A stretch of 56,020 bases of DNA, taken from the NCBI GenBank assembly GCA_024641665.1, contig JAHECP010000019.1, positions 1-56,020 on the forward strand, in the 5' to 3' direction. Within the stretch, counting starts at the first letter, position 1; each line of letters opens with the position of its first letter. Origin of the DNA: Acidobacteriota bacterium. Its GTDB lineage: Bacteria; Acidobacteriota; Vicinamibacteria; Vicinamibacterales; JAHECP01. Both the position numbers and the translations under genes were made by a program. This document shows, one piece after another, positions 1-8,286 of the stretch. The notes below the pieces were generated by a model. It searched no databases and was not told the DNA's origin. It saw only the letters and a list, made by a program, of their open reading frames with translations.

Positions 1-560
1 CCATGCGGAGCAAGGTCGTCGCCGAGTTGTTGGCCGACCTCGGGATCTCGGCCAGCCACTCGCGGCCTCGCGTCAGCAACGACAACCCGTTTTCCGAAGC
101 CCAATTCCGGACGTTCAAATACCGGCCGGAGTTTCCGGACCGGTTCGGCTCGATCCAAGATGCGCGCGCGATCTGCCACGCCCTGTTCGGGTGGTACAAC
201 GACGCGCATCATCACAGCGGCCTGCGGTCCCTGACGCCGGCCGATGTGCACCACGGCCGCGCCGCGACGACCCTCGAGGTCCGGCATCGCACGCGCCTGG
301 CGGCGTACGCGGCGTATCCCGAGCGCTTCGTCCAAGGGCCGCCGCAGCTCGAAAGGCTTCCGGACACCGTTTGGATCAATGCGCCGACACACACGGCTCG
401 CCAGGATGCCCCAGGAACGGCGATCGTCACCCCGGACGACCCGCAGCCTGGGGTGATCGAGCGGCTAAATGTCATCGTGGAGAATCGAGCAATCGTGATC
501 CCGAGCAGCGTGGCGTCGCTTCTCTAAATGCAGAAGCCGGTTGTCTCAAAATCATTGACG
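1..560 (+). mobile_element. 3' end of an insertion sequence (IS481/IS3-like), cut by the window edge
   Basis: The left end of the window lies inside an insertion sequence, because the first ORF is the C-terminal part of a DDE integrase-type transposase. The right boundary is not exact. It should fall between the transposase stop at 527 and about 560, where the reading frame of the truncated SDR gene begins. No terminal inverted repeat can be confirmed because the other end is outside the window. The insertion explains why the SDR gene lacks its 5' end. Confidence 0.6.
3..527 (+). CDS. Transposase, integrase catalytic (rve/DDE) domain, partial
   Basis: This is the C-terminal 174 residues of a transposase with an RNase-H-like integrase core. 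It catalyses strand transfer of the insertion sequence. The block around residues 20-45 (SRPRVSNDNPFSEAQFRTFK) carries the last acidic residue of the DDE triad, in the usual N-D-N-P-x-x-E setting. It is followed by the FGWYNDAHHHSGL motif typical of IS3/IS481 integrases. The first two catalytic aspartates lie upstream of the window, so the ATG at 3 is probably internal. The frame ends in TAA at 525-527. The family (IS481 or IS3) is not certain. Confidence 0.8.
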   Translation: MRSKVVAELLADLGISASHSRPRVSNDNPFSEAQFRTFKYRPEFPDRFGSIQDARAICHALFGWYNDAHHHSGLRSLTPADVHHGRAATTLEVRHRTRLAAYAAYPERFVQGPPQLERLPDTVWINAPTHTARQDAPGTAIVTPDDPQPGVIERLNVIVENRAIVIPSSVASLL

Positions 561-1287
561 CGGCCCGGGGTGTCGCGTCGTGATCACGGCGGCGCGCGAG
601 GCACAGGAGATCGCGACCGTGGCCGCCGAGGGCGGCGCCGAACGCATGCTCGCCCTCGCCGCCGACGTCACACGCGAGGAGGACTGCGCACGCGTGGTGG
701 AGGCGACCCTCTCGAGGTTCGGTCGGCTCGACATTCTGGTGAACAACGCGGGGCGCGGGATGAAGTACGTGAGCGAGCGGTTCCTCACCGAGCCGACGCG
801 CTTCTGGGAAGTCCGTCCCGACGTGTTCCGCATGGTGATCGACACGAACGTCAACGGCCCGTTCCTGATGGCGCGAGCCGCCCTCGGACCGATGCTGCGC
901 GCGCGGTGGGGCAGGATCGTGAACGTGTCGATGAACCGGGAGACAATGCGGCGCGCCGGCTTCTCGCCCTATGGGCCTTCAAAGGCGGCCCTCGAGTCGG
1001 AGACGGCCATCTGGGCCCAAGACCTCGCGGGCACGGGCGTGACGGTCAACGCGGTCTTGCCGGGAGGCGCGACGGCGACAGGCATGATCCCCGACAGCGT
1101 GTCGGAACGGCTTCGCGCGGCGTTGCTGCAACCGGAGGTCATGGTGCCGCCTCTGCTCTGGCTCGCGTCGCCGAAGTCCGACGGCGTGACCGGCAAGCGC
1201 GTGATCGCCAATCGCTGGAGCGACGAGGGAGCCGCGCCCTCCGGGAACGCGGTCGAGGACGCGGGGTGGACGCCCGCGACGGCGTGA
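559..1287 (+). pseudogene. SDR-family oxidoreductase, N-terminally truncated
   Basis: The protein is a short-chain dehydrogenase/reductase, an NAD(P)-dependent oxidoreductase with a Rossmann fold. DVTREEDC, the LVNNAG motif, the catalytic-region SMNRE...YGPSKAAL (Tyr and Lys of the YxxxK site) and VNAVLPGG are all present. The first beta strand and the TGxxxGxG cofactor loop are missing. The open frame starts after an in-frame TGA at 556-558 and enters at RVVITAARE, which is beta strand 2 of the fold. A GTG at 580 could start translation, but the product would lack the dinucleotide-binding loop. The neighbouring insertion sequence at 1-560 is the likely cause. The substrate is unknown. Confidence 0.8.
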
Positions 1288-1413
1288 CGCGGCGAAGCGC
1301 CTCGGACGCAAGATGGGCCAGTCCTGATGTCGAGCCGGCGGCGCGCACGCAGTTTCCGACGGCTGTTCCAGTGATGTGAGTTCCCGGTCGCCACCCCCGA
1401 AAGGAGAAAGCCC

Positions 1414-1728
1414 GTGGCCTGGTATGTCTATCTGGCGCTTTTCGTCGGGGGCGTGTTTCTCGCGAACGCGGTGCCCCACTTCGTGAATGGCATCTCCGGC
1501 CGGCCGTTCCCGAGCCCCTTCTCGTCGCCGCCCGGCCGGGGCGAATCGCCTCCGGTGGTCAACGTCTTGTGGGGCGCGTTCAATGCCGCGGTTGGCTATG
1601 TCCTCGTCTATCGGATCGGCGATTTCACGGTTCGGAGCGGACGAGAGGTGGCGATCGTGGGGCTCGGCGGACTCCTTGTGGCGCTGATGCTGGCGCGGGC
1701 CTTTGGCCGCCTGGACGCCAAACGGTGA
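1414..1728 (+). CDS. Small integral membrane protein of unknown function
   Basis: This is a 104-residue protein with three hydrophobic stretches: residues 4-20, about 48-66 and about 78-95. A Pro/Gly-rich polar loop (PFPSPFSSPPGRGESPP) lies after the first. It is therefore probably an inner-membrane protein. The GTG start at 1414 is preceded by a good ribosome binding site (AAAGGAGAAAG, ending about 4 nt upstream), which fixes the start. Similar small membrane proteins occur beside metabolic genes in many soil bacteria, but I do not recognise a named family. It follows the truncated SDR gene in the same direction with about 125 nt between them. Confidence 0.65.
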   Translation: MAWYVYLALFVGGVFLANAVPHFVNGISGRPFPSPFSSPPGRGESPPVVNVLWGAFNAAVGYVLVYRIGDFTVRSGREVAIVGLGGLLVALMLARAFGRLDAKR

Positions 1729-2196
1729 CGCCTGGTTCAACAGCCGGGCCATCGAGGTGAGCGTCTCGCCGGGAAGACACGTGCGAGGCGCCGCCGGTTT
1801 TGACGAGTCGTGCTGTCGAGGTGACCAAACAGTCGGGTGAGCGAGTCTTCCTCCGGATCCAGCCAGCCTTTCGGCTTGGGCGAACGAGCGGGACTGCGCA
1901 GCCCTGGAGACAGGCCCCAGGCGTGCGACGAACCCCACGAGGGACTGGCTCAGCCCGGACGTCGGCGGCGACTCCTGCCCGCGCCGCTGAATCCTGACAC
2001 GTTCCACCAGCGAGACGACGAGCGCGGAGGCCCGTCGCGCGAGCGTGATGTCGCGGCCTCCCCTCGTTCGACCGCGGCGCGCGCCACGTCGACTCCGATC
2101 GCAGCGGGCAACCCGCAGCGTCCACCGCCAGCGGACACGAGCACGCAGCGGCGCGGTTTGACAGGCCGTCGCGCCATCGTGTTGAGTACGGAGATC
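1729..2196. other. Intergenic region, nothing recognised
   Basis: Open frames cross this 470-nt stretch on both strands, but none has a recognisable protein pattern, a signal peptide or a convincing ribosome binding site. It lies between the small membrane protein and the DUF481-like exported protein. A promoter for the latter is expected here, but no clear -35/-10 pair is visible. Confidence 0.4.
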
Positions 2197-3324
2197 ATGA
2201 CGGCTCGATCCGCCCTCGTCCTCCTGGCCCTGCTGTGGGCGGCCGCGCCGGCGGCGGCCCGCCAGGCCTCCGGCGACGCGCCCGAGATCCGGGCGCTCGA
2301 GGACGCGCTGGTCCAGGGGCTCCTGCGCAAGGACCGGGCCGCGCTCGACGGGCTGCTGGCGCCCGACTTCGTCCTACGCGCCAGTCCCGACGTCGGCCGC
2401 GCCGCCTGGCTCGACAACGCCGTGTCGCTCTGCTGGGGCGACCGCGCCGACATCGAGGGCTTCGCGGTCCGCGCCCTCGGCGACACGCAGGTCGCGACCT
2501 TCGTGCTCACCACCAATCGCGACCCCGTGTCGTGCGAGCCCGCCGTCATCCGCAGCGTGATCACCGACGTGTGGACGCGTGGCGACGGCGGCTGGCGCCT
2601 GGCGCTGCGACAGAGCGGGCCCGCCACAGCGAAAATCGAGCAGCAGTACACGAAGGTGGCGCCGCCCCCGCCGCGCTGGAGCGGCCGCAGCGGGCTGTCG
2701 TTCGTCCGGACCGGCGGCAACACCAGCACCCAGACGATCGGCGCCGGCGGCGAGCTGGCCTGGCGCCCGGACCCCTGGCGCACGCGCCTGCGGATCTCGT
2801 TCGTGCGGGCGACGACCGGCGGCACCGAGAACGCGCGGTCGTTCACCGCCGAGCTGCGCCAGTCGCACGACTTCACCCCGCGGCTCGGCGCGTTCGCCCA
2901 CACGGCCTACCTGCGCGACACCTTCGCGGGCATCGAGCACCGCGTGGGCGCGGACGGGGGCCTGGCGTGGACCGCGGTGACCGCCGCGCCGCACGAGCTG
3001 AAGGTGGACGCCGGCATCGGCTACACGCACGAGAACCGTCTCGCGCAGCCCGACCGGTCGTTCGCCACGGGCACGCTGACGCTCGTCTACAAGCTGAAGC
3101 TCACGCCGACGAGCGAGCTGCAGAACGACGGCTCGTTCACCGCCAACCTGCAGCAGGGTCGCGACTGGCGCTTTTCCAACACGGCGGCGGTCGTCGTCGG
3201 CCTCAATGGATCGCTCTCGGTCAAGCTCTCCTACGCCCTGAACTACCTCAACGAGCCGGTGCCCGGCTTCAAGCGCGCGGACACGGTCACCTCGGCCGCG
3301 CTCGTCGCGCACTTCGCGCGCTGA
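2197..3324 (+). CDS. Exported protein: DUF4440/SnoaL-like domain plus DUF481-like beta-barrel
   Basis: A 375-residue protein starts at the ATG at 2197, where a typical signal peptide begins (residues 1-21, cleavage after AAA-R-Q). The frame is open further upstream, but that part is Arg/Pro-rich noise. Residues about 25-145 resemble a SnoaL/DUF4440 alpha+beta fold (EIRALEDALVQGLL...LLAPDFVL). Residues about 160-375 form repeated amphipathic strands beginning GRSGLSFVRTGGNTSTQT, which matches DUF481 (YdiY-like) outer-membrane proteins. The combination of an NTF2-like domain with a barrel in one polypeptide is uncommon. No enzymatic role can be assigned. The 3' end lies 49 nt before the amidase gene on the same strand. 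Confidence 0.7.
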   Translation: MTARSALVLLALLWAAAPAAARQASGDAPEIRALEDALVQGLLRKDRAALDGLLAPDFVLRASPDVGRAAWLDNAVSLCWGDRADIEGFAVRALGDTQVATFVLTTNRDPVSCEPAVIRSVITDVWTRGDGGWRLALRQSGPATAKIEQQYTKVAPPPPRWSGRSGLSFVRTGGNTSTQTIGAGGELAWRPDPWRTRLRISFVRATTGGTENARSFTAELRQSHDFTPRLGAFAHTAYLRDTFAGIEHRVGADGGLAWTAVTAAPHELKVDAGIGYTHENRLAQPDRSFATGTLTLVYKLKLTPTSELQNDGSFTANLQQGRDWRFSNTAAVVVGLNGSLSVKLSYALNYLNEPVPGFKRADTVTSAALVAHFAR

Positions 3325-3373
3325 CGGCCCGGCCGCGGGTCGGCGCCGAGGTCTCGGGTTATCATGGGGGGTC

Positions 3374-4936
3374 GTGATTCCGAAGATCTGCCTCGCCGGG
3401 ACGCTCGTGGCCGCGGTGACCGCCGGCGGCGCAGTCGCATTGCGGGCCCAGCCGACCGTCCAGGTTCAGGGCGCGCCGCCCTACACGCTGCTCTCGCGCG
3501 AAGGGCGCCGGCCGCTCGTGGCCCGGCGCGTGAACGGCCAGGACATGTTCACGCTCGACGAGCTGGCCCCGATCTTCAACCTCTCGGTGCGCGAGGACGC
3601 GCTGGCGGGCGGCCTCACCATCTCGACCACGCGGCAGACCATCGTTCTCTCCGCCGGCCAGACGCTCGCGTCGGTCGGCGGGCGCCTGATCTCGCTGCCC
3701 TCGCCCGCGGTGCGCGACGGCCGCACGTGGCTCGTGCCGGTCGAGCTGGTGAGCCGCGCCATCGGCCCCGCGTCGGGCCTCCGCGTCGAGGTGCGCAAGT
3801 CGTCGCGCCTCGTCATCGTGGGCGACCTGACGGTGCCGCGCGTCGCCCTGCGGTTCGACGACGAGGGCGGCGGCCGTGCGCGGCTGACCTTCGAGGTGGA
3901 CCCGGCGGCCGGACATCACGTGACCGAGGAGTCGGGACGGCTGGTCGTCGCCTTCGACGCCGACGCGATCGACCCGCGCCTGGGAACGATCCCCGCGGGT
4001 CCGCTGGTGGCCGGCGTGCGGGCGGCGGACAACGCGCCGTCGATCGCAGTGGATCTCGGACCGGCGTTCGCGTCCTACCGGGTGGCGGACGTCGCCGGCG
4101 GCGAGGGCGTCGGGCGCTTCGTGATCGAGCTGGTTGGCGCCGCGCCGGCCCAGCCCGCGCCCGCACAACCGGCGCAGCCCGCCGCGCCGGCGCCGGTCGC
4201 GCCGCTCTTCGAGCTGAGCCCGCCGGCGACGATCCAGACGATCGTGATCGATCCGGGCCACGGCGGCGCCGAAACCGGCGTCCGCGGGCCGAACGGCACG
4301 CTCGAGAAGGACGTGACGCTCGCCGTGGCGCGCCGCCTGAAGGGCGCCATCGAGGGCCGGCTCGGCATCCGCGCCCTGCTCACGCGGGACGGCGACCAGA
4401 CCGTGGGCCTCGACGAGCGCGCGGCGCAGGCGAACAACAACAAGGCCGACCTGTTCGTCAGCCTGCACGCCAACGCTTCGCCGCGGGCCTCGACGGCGGG
4501 GGCCGAGGTCTTCTACCTGAGCCTGGAGGGCTACGGCCAGGAAGCCGAGGCGGCCTCGCGCGCCGACGGCGTGCCGCTGCCGGTGTTCGGCGGGACCGCG
4601 CGCGTGATCCAACTCATCCCGTGGGAGATGGCGCAGGCGCGCTACCTCGACCGCTCGGCTGCGCTGGCCGGCATGGTCGCCGACGAGCTGCGCCAGCGCG
4701 TGCCGATGAGCCGGCGGGCCCTCGAGCGCGGCCCCTTCCGCGTGCTGGTCGGCGCGAACATGCCCGCCGTGCTGGTCGAGATGGGCTTCCTCTCCAACCC
4801 GGACGAGGAGCGCGTGCTCACGAGCGAGCCGTTCCAGAACGCCGTCGTCGAGGCGTTGCTGCAGAGCGTGGTGCGGTTCCGCGACTACCTGCGCACGACC
4901 GCCGCGGCGGCCGGCCGGCCGGGGAGGCAGCCGTGA
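3374..4936 (+). CDS. N-acetylmuramoyl-L-alanine amidase (Amidase_3), periplasmic
   Basis: A zinc amidase that cleaves the bond between N-acetylmuramic acid and L-alanine in peptidoglycan, probably during cell separation. Translation starts at GTG 3374 with a signal peptide (residues 1-25). Residues about 35-150 resemble a copper-amine-oxidase-N/stalk domain, and about 155-260 an AMIN-like region. An Ala/Pro linker precedes the Amidase_3 domain at about 290-505. The catalytic set is complete: His296 (IDPGHGG), Glu311 (TLEKDV), His365 (SLHANAS) and Glu469 (VLVEMGFLSN). At 520 residues it is of normal length for an AmiC-type enzyme with N-terminal extras. The stop codon overlaps the GTG of the next gene, so the two are co-translated. 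Confidence 0.9.
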   Translation: MIPKICLAGTLVAAVTAGGAVALRAQPTVQVQGAPPYTLLSREGRRPLVARRVNGQDMFTLDELAPIFNLSVREDALAGGLTISTTRQTIVLSAGQTLASVGGRLISLPSPAVRDGRTWLVPVELVSRAIGPASGLRVEVRKSSRLVIVGDLTVPRVALRFDDEGGGRARLTFEVDPAAGHHVTEESGRLVVAFDADAIDPRLGTIPAGPLVAGVRAADNAPSIAVDLGPAFASYRVADVAGGEGVGRFVIELVGAAPAQPAPAQPAQPAAPAPVAPLFELSPPATIQTIVIDPGHGGAETGVRGPNGTLEKDVTLAVARRLKGAIEGRLGIRALLTRDGDQTVGLDERAAQANNNKADLFVSLHANASPRASTAGAEVFYLSLEGYGQEAEAASRADGVPLPVFGGTARVIQLIPWEMAQARYLDRSAALAGMVADELRQRVPMSRRALERGPFRVLVGANMPAVLVEMGFLSNPDEERVLTSEPFQNAVVEALLQSVVRFRDYLRTTAAAAGRPGRQP

Positions 4937-5538
4937 CGTCCACGCGCCGCTACGTCCTCACCAGCGTGGCGATCGCGGTGGTCTCGATGGCCGCCGCGTG
5001 GCTGCTCTTCTTCGCGCTGCCGCGGTGGTACGCGCAGCCGCCGCCTCCGGCGCCGCCCCCCGAGAAGCCCACGGCGCCGGCCGAAGCCCGCAAGATCAAG
5101 GCGACGCTCTACTACGTCTCGACCGACGGCCTGCGGCTCGTGGGCGTCGAGCGCGAGATTCCGTACGGCGACGGCACCGCCGAGCAGGCGCGGCGCATCA
5201 TGGAGGCCCAGATCGGCGACGCGCCGGCTCCGTACGTCACGGCGTTCCCGTCGGGCACGACGCTGCGCGCGGTCTTCGTCACCGACCGCGGCGACGCGTT
5301 CGTGGACCTCAGCCGCCAGGTCTCGACCAACCACATGGGCGGATCGCTCGCCGAGCTCTTCACGGTCTACGCCGTGGTGGACGCGCTCACGACGAACCTG
5401 CCCGCCATCACCGGCGTGCAGATCCTGGTGGACGGCCAGGAGGTGGACACGCTCGCCGGCCACATCGACCTGCGGCATCCGCTCCGCAAGAACCTGCAGT
5501 GGGTGCAGCCGCCGGGCGCGGTGCCAGGGACAGACTAG
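4933..5538 (+). CDS. GerMN-domain protein, membrane anchored
   Basis: A 201-residue protein with one N-terminal transmembrane helix (residues 7-28). A Pro-rich spacer (PPPPAPPPEKPTAP) follows, then a GerMN domain (about 55-195, from KATLYYVSTDGLRL to the LVDGQEVDTLAGH motif). GerMN domains are found in spore germination protein GerM and in many lipoproteins or anchored envelope proteins of non-spore-formers. The GTG start at 4933 overlaps the amidase stop by 4 nt (GTGA), so the pair forms one operon, and a peptidoglycan-associated role is likely. The precise biochemical function of GerMN is not established. Confidence 0.8.
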   Translation: MTSTRRYVLTSVAIAVVSMAAAWLLFFALPRWYAQPPPPAPPPEKPTAPAEARKIKATLYYVSTDGLRLVGVEREIPYGDGTAEQARRIMEAQIGDAPAPYVTAFPSGTTLRAVFVTDRGDAFVDLSRQVSTNHMGGSLAELFTVYAVVDALTTNLPAITGVQILVDGQEVDTLAGHIDLRHPLRKNLQWVQPPGAVPGTD

Positions 5539-5594
5539 CCATGCTTGCTCGCTGGAACGCGCATGAAACCGCTACGTTCCCGCAACCACGGCAG

Positions 5595-5681
5595 GCCGCG
5601 CACGGCGCGGCCCGCGAGGGAGCGGCGCGGGGCGTCGGGGCCCCCGCAAGCGACCGAGCCGGGTGTGGGGCGGAGCCCCAC
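5595..5681 (+). repeat. Dispersed 88-bp multi-hairpin element, copy 1 (upstream of rph)
   Basis: This 87-nt stretch recurs at 9903-10060 and 14706-14793. It begins with a perfect hairpin (GCCGCGC-acg-GCGCGGC), has GC-rich middle arms, and ends with the hairpin GTGGGGC-gga-GCCCCAC. Its end lies 16 nt before the rph start codon at 5698. It could be a structured leader in the mRNA or a mobile palindromic repeat that happens to sit there. Confidence 0.8.
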
Positions 5682-5697
5682 GCTAGACAGGACCATC

Positions 5698-6432
5698 ATG
5701 GTGCGCATCGACAGACGTGACCCGGCCGACGCCCGGCCGACGACGATCACCCCGAACTACCTCCTGCACGCCGAAGGCTCGGTGCTCATCGAGGTCGGAC
5801 AGACGCGCGTCGTCTGCTCGGCGAGCGTGGAGGACCGCGTCCCGCCCTTCCTGCGCAACACCGGCAAGGGCTGGGTGACGGGCGAGTACGGCATGCTGCC
5901 GCGCGCCACCACGACCCGCACGACCCGCGAGGCATCGCAAGGCAAGGTGGGCGGGCGCACGCAGGAGATCCAGCGCCTGATCGGCCGGTCGCTTCGCTCG
6001 GTCACCCGCCTCGCCGAGCTCGGCGAGCGGACGATCTGGATCGACTGCGACGTCATCCAGGCCGACGGCGGGACGCGCACCGCGTCGATCACCGGCGGCT
6101 TCGTGGCGCTCGTCCTCGCGCTCCAGAAGCTGCGCGAGAAGGGCGTGCTCCCGAAGATGCCGGTCGACGACTACGTCGCCGCCACCAGCGTGGGCGTCGT
6201 CGACGGCACGCCCCTGCTCGACCTCGCGTACGACGAGGACTCGCGCGCCGAGGTGGACATGAACGTGGTGCAGACCGGGCGCGGCCAGTTCATCGAGGTG
6301 CAGGGCACCGCCGAGGGCCGGCCGTTCGACCGCTCGACGCTCGACGACCTCCTCGGCCTCGCCACGGCCGGCATCCGCCGCCTCGTCGACATCCAGCGGG
6401 GCATCGTGGGCGACTTCCTGACGATCGGCTGA
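5698..6432 (+). CDS. rph: Ribonuclease PH
   Basis: A 244-residue phosphorolytic 3'-5' exoribonuclease that trims tRNA precursors with inorganic phosphate. The sequence is typical throughout: R-x-D-x-R near the N-terminus, [30 protein letters not shown], the phosphate/active-site region [18 protein letters not shown], and the QGTAEG stretch near residue 200. The ATG at 5698 is preferred over upstream in-frame codons because the frame before it translates only the GC-rich repeat. The start is preceded by a weak AGGAC ribosome binding site. It is followed by rdgB, a pairing common in many bacteria. Both are house-cleaning enzymes for RNA and nucleotide pools. Confidence 0.95.
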   Translation: MVRIDRRDPADARPTTITPNYLLHAEGSVLIEVGQTRVVCSASVEDRVPPFLRNTGKGWVTGEYGMLPRATTTRTTREASQGKVGGRTQEIQRLIGRSLRSVTRLAELGERTIWIDCDVIQADGGTRTASITGGFVALVLALQKLREKGVLPKMPVDDYVAATSVGVVDGTPLLDLAYDEDSRAEVDMNVVQTGRGQFIEVQGTAEGRPFDRSTLDDLLGLATAGIRRLVDIQRGIVGDFLTIG

Positions 6433-6453
6433 GGGCGACCCGACGGGTCGCCC
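6433..6453. repeat. Perfect 10-bp inverted repeat between rph and rdgB
   Basis: GGGCGACCCG-a-CGGGTCGCCC starts immediately after the rph stop codon and is followed by CTACGAG. It can fold into a strong hairpin but has no T-tract. It may be an intergenic palindromic repeat or an attenuating hairpin rather than a classical terminator. Confidence 0.7.
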
Positions 6454-6471
6454 CTACGAGATGGAACACAC

Positions 6472-7059
6472 GTGGACGCGCTGCTCGTCGCCACCACCAA
6501 CCGCGGCAAGCTGGCCGAGATCCGCACGATCCTCGCCGGCGTACCGTACCGCCTCGTCGCGCTCGACGAGATCGCGGCCCCGGACGAGCCGCAGGAGACC
6601 GGCGCGACCTTCGCCGAGAACGCCCGCCTGAAGGCGCGCTACTACGCGAAGGCCACGGGGCTGCTGACCGTTGCGGAGGATTCGGGGCTCGAGATCGACG
6701 CGCTCGGCGGCGCGCCGGGCATCCAGTCGGCGCGCTGGAACGGCTCGAGCTACCCGGAGAAGTTCGCGCGCATCTACGCCGAGCTCAAGGCGCGCGGCGT
6801 CGCGGGCAGCGCCGCCCGCTTCGTCTGCACCGTCGCGCTCGTGCGGGGCGCCCGCGTGCTCTTCGAGGCCCGCGGCACCGTCGAAGGAGAGATTGCGCCC
6901 GAGCCGCGCGGCGCGCACGGCTTCGGCTACGACCCGATCTTCTTCTACCCGCGCTACGCCCGCACGCTCGGCGAGGTCGACGACGACGAGAAGCGCGCCG
7001 TGAGCCATCGCGGCGAGGCGTTTCGCGCGCTGGCGGCCTTCCTGAGAGGGCCGGGCTGA
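6472..7059 (+). CDS. rdgB: Non-canonical purine NTP pyrophosphatase (RdgB/HAM1 family)
   Basis: A 195-residue enzyme that hydrolyses ITP, dITP and XTP to monophosphates and diphosphate, keeping deaminated purines out of DNA and RNA. Family signatures are in order: ATTNRGKLAEI at residues 6-16, the SGLEIDALGGAPGIQSARW block at about 68-86, and EPRGAHGFGYDPIFFYP...SHRGEAFRAL near the C-terminus. The GTG start at 6472 places the conserved NTP-binding T-N-x-G-K at the usual distance from the N-terminus. Length matches the family (about 195-200). It lies 39 nt after rph on the same strand with only the hairpin between. Confidence 0.95.
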   Translation: MDALLVATTNRGKLAEIRTILAGVPYRLVALDEIAAPDEPQETGATFAENARLKARYYAKATGLLTVAEDSGLEIDALGGAPGIQSARWNGSSYPEKFARIYAELKARGVAGSAARFVCTVALVRGARVLFEARGTVEGEIAPEPRGAHGFGYDPIFFYPRYARTLGEVDDDEKRAVSHRGEAFRALAAFLRGPG

Positions 7060-7143
7060 AGAGCCGCGGCGGGTCCTGTCGCCGGGCAGCCCCACCCGTC
7101 CTCGGCGCCAACAGCACCCCAACGGGGGAGGCGCCTGCGCGGC

Positions 7144-7161
7144 GGGCGGGGCGCCCCGCCC
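7144..7161. terminator. Palindrome between convergent genes, possible terminator
   Basis: GGGCGGGG-cg-CCCCGCCC is a perfect palindrome of 18 nt lying between the convergent ends of rdgB and the propeller lipoprotein gene. There is no poly-T run, so termination is inferred only from position and stem strength. Confidence 0.35.
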
Positions 7162-7188
7162 GGCGCCACCCGCCGCGTCGGTGTCACC

Positions 7189-8286
7189 TCAGCGTTCCAC
7201 CCAGTCCGCGATGAAGACGTTCGTCTCGCCCGGCTTCGCGTCGTGCCGGTTCGAGGCGAACACCAGCTTCGTGCCGTCGGGCGAGAACATCGGGAACCCG
7301 TCGAACGTGTCGTTGTAGGTGATCCGCTCGAGGCCCGTGCCGTCGACGCCGATCATGTAGATGTCGAAGTTGCGCTGCTGTGGATCGTCCATGTTCGAGG
7401 CGAAGACAATGCGCGTGCCGTCGGGCGTGAAGTAGGGCGCGAAGTTCGCCGCGCCGTTGTCGGTCACCTGGCGCACGTCGCTGCCGTCGGCGTTCATCAC
7501 GAAGATCTCCAGCTTGCCGGGTCGCCACAGCCCTTCCTTCAGCAGCCCCAGGTAGTCGTCCATCTCCGGCCCCGGCTGAAGCTCGTGCCCGCGGAACACG
7601 ATTCGCTTGCCGTCGCGCGAGAAGAACGGGCCGCCGTCGGGCCCAGGCCGGTGGGTCAGCCGCCGGACGTCCGTGCCGTCGCCGTTCATCGAGTAGATCT
7701 CCATGTCGCCGTCGCGCACGCTCGTGAAGACGATGCGGCCGTCGGGGCCGATCGTCGCCTCGGCGTCGTAGCCCGGCGTCGTCGTGAGTGGGCGCAGGTT
7801 CGACCCGTCCGGGTCGGCGCGGTAGATGTCGTACGAGGCGTAGATCGGCCACACGTACCCGCGCGAGAAGTCGGGATCGGGCGGACAGGCGTCCCCGGTC
7901 GCGTGCGTCGACGCGTACAGGATGCTGCGGCCGTCCGGGTAGAAGTACGAGCAGGTCGTGCGGCCCTTCCCCGTGCTCACCCGCGTCACGTCGGACCCGT
8001 CGATCGTCATCGTGTAGATCTGATCGCACGCCGCGCCGTCGCGCTTCGACTGGAAGATGAGGTGCGTGCCGTCGAACGAGAAGTAGGCCTCCGCGTTCTC
8101 GCCGCCGAAGGTGAGCTGCTTCACGTTCGCGAGGTGCGTCTCGCCCGGGAGCGCGAGCGAGGCCGGCGCCTGCGCCGCGGATGCGCCGGCGTCCGCCGTC
8201 GGTGGCGCCGCCTGCCCGCACGCCAGCGTCACCGCCGCCCCCGCCGCGCACACCGCGAGTCCGAGCTTCGTCGAGAAGTGCTCCAT
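7189..8286 (-). CDS. TolB/PD40-type beta-propeller lipoprotein
   Basis: A 365-residue lipoprotein. The signal peptide ends in a lipobox (VTLAC, Cys about 23), followed by an Ala/Pro-rich linker. The rest is a series of WD40-like PD40 repeats, each with the pattern SPDGTKLVFASNRDG, such as FSFDGTHLIFQSKRDG and FTPDGTRIVFASNMDD. Such propellers, related to TolB and the DPP IV N-domain, bind other proteins or glycans in the periplasm. No catalytic domain is attached. Its start lies directly at the end of a truncated kinase gene, so its native promoter may have been replaced by that junction. The exact ligand is unknown. Confidence 0.8.
   Translation of the reverse strand: MEHFSTKLGLAVCAAGAAVTLACGQAAPPTADAGASAAQAPASLALPGETHLANVKQLTFGGENAEAYFSFDGTHLIFQSKRDGAACDQIYTMTIDGSDVTRVSTGKGRTTCSYFYPDGRSILYASTHATGDACPPDPDFSRGYVWPIYASYDIYRADPDGSNLRPLTTTPGYDAEATIGPDGRIVFTSVRDGDMEIYSMNGDGTDVRRLTHRPGPDGGPFFSRDGKRIVFRGHELQPGPEMDDYLGLLKEGLWRPGKLEIFVMNADGSDVRQVTDNGAANFAPYFTPDGTRIVFASNMDDPQQRNFDIYMIGVDGTGLERITYNDTFDGFPMFSPDGTKLVFASNRHDAKPGETNVFIADWVER

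Noticed and set aside
1625-2125. 166-residue leftward ORF between the membrane protein and the DUF481-like gene
   Set aside because: Composition and lack of motifs indicate a shadow in GC-rich DNA.
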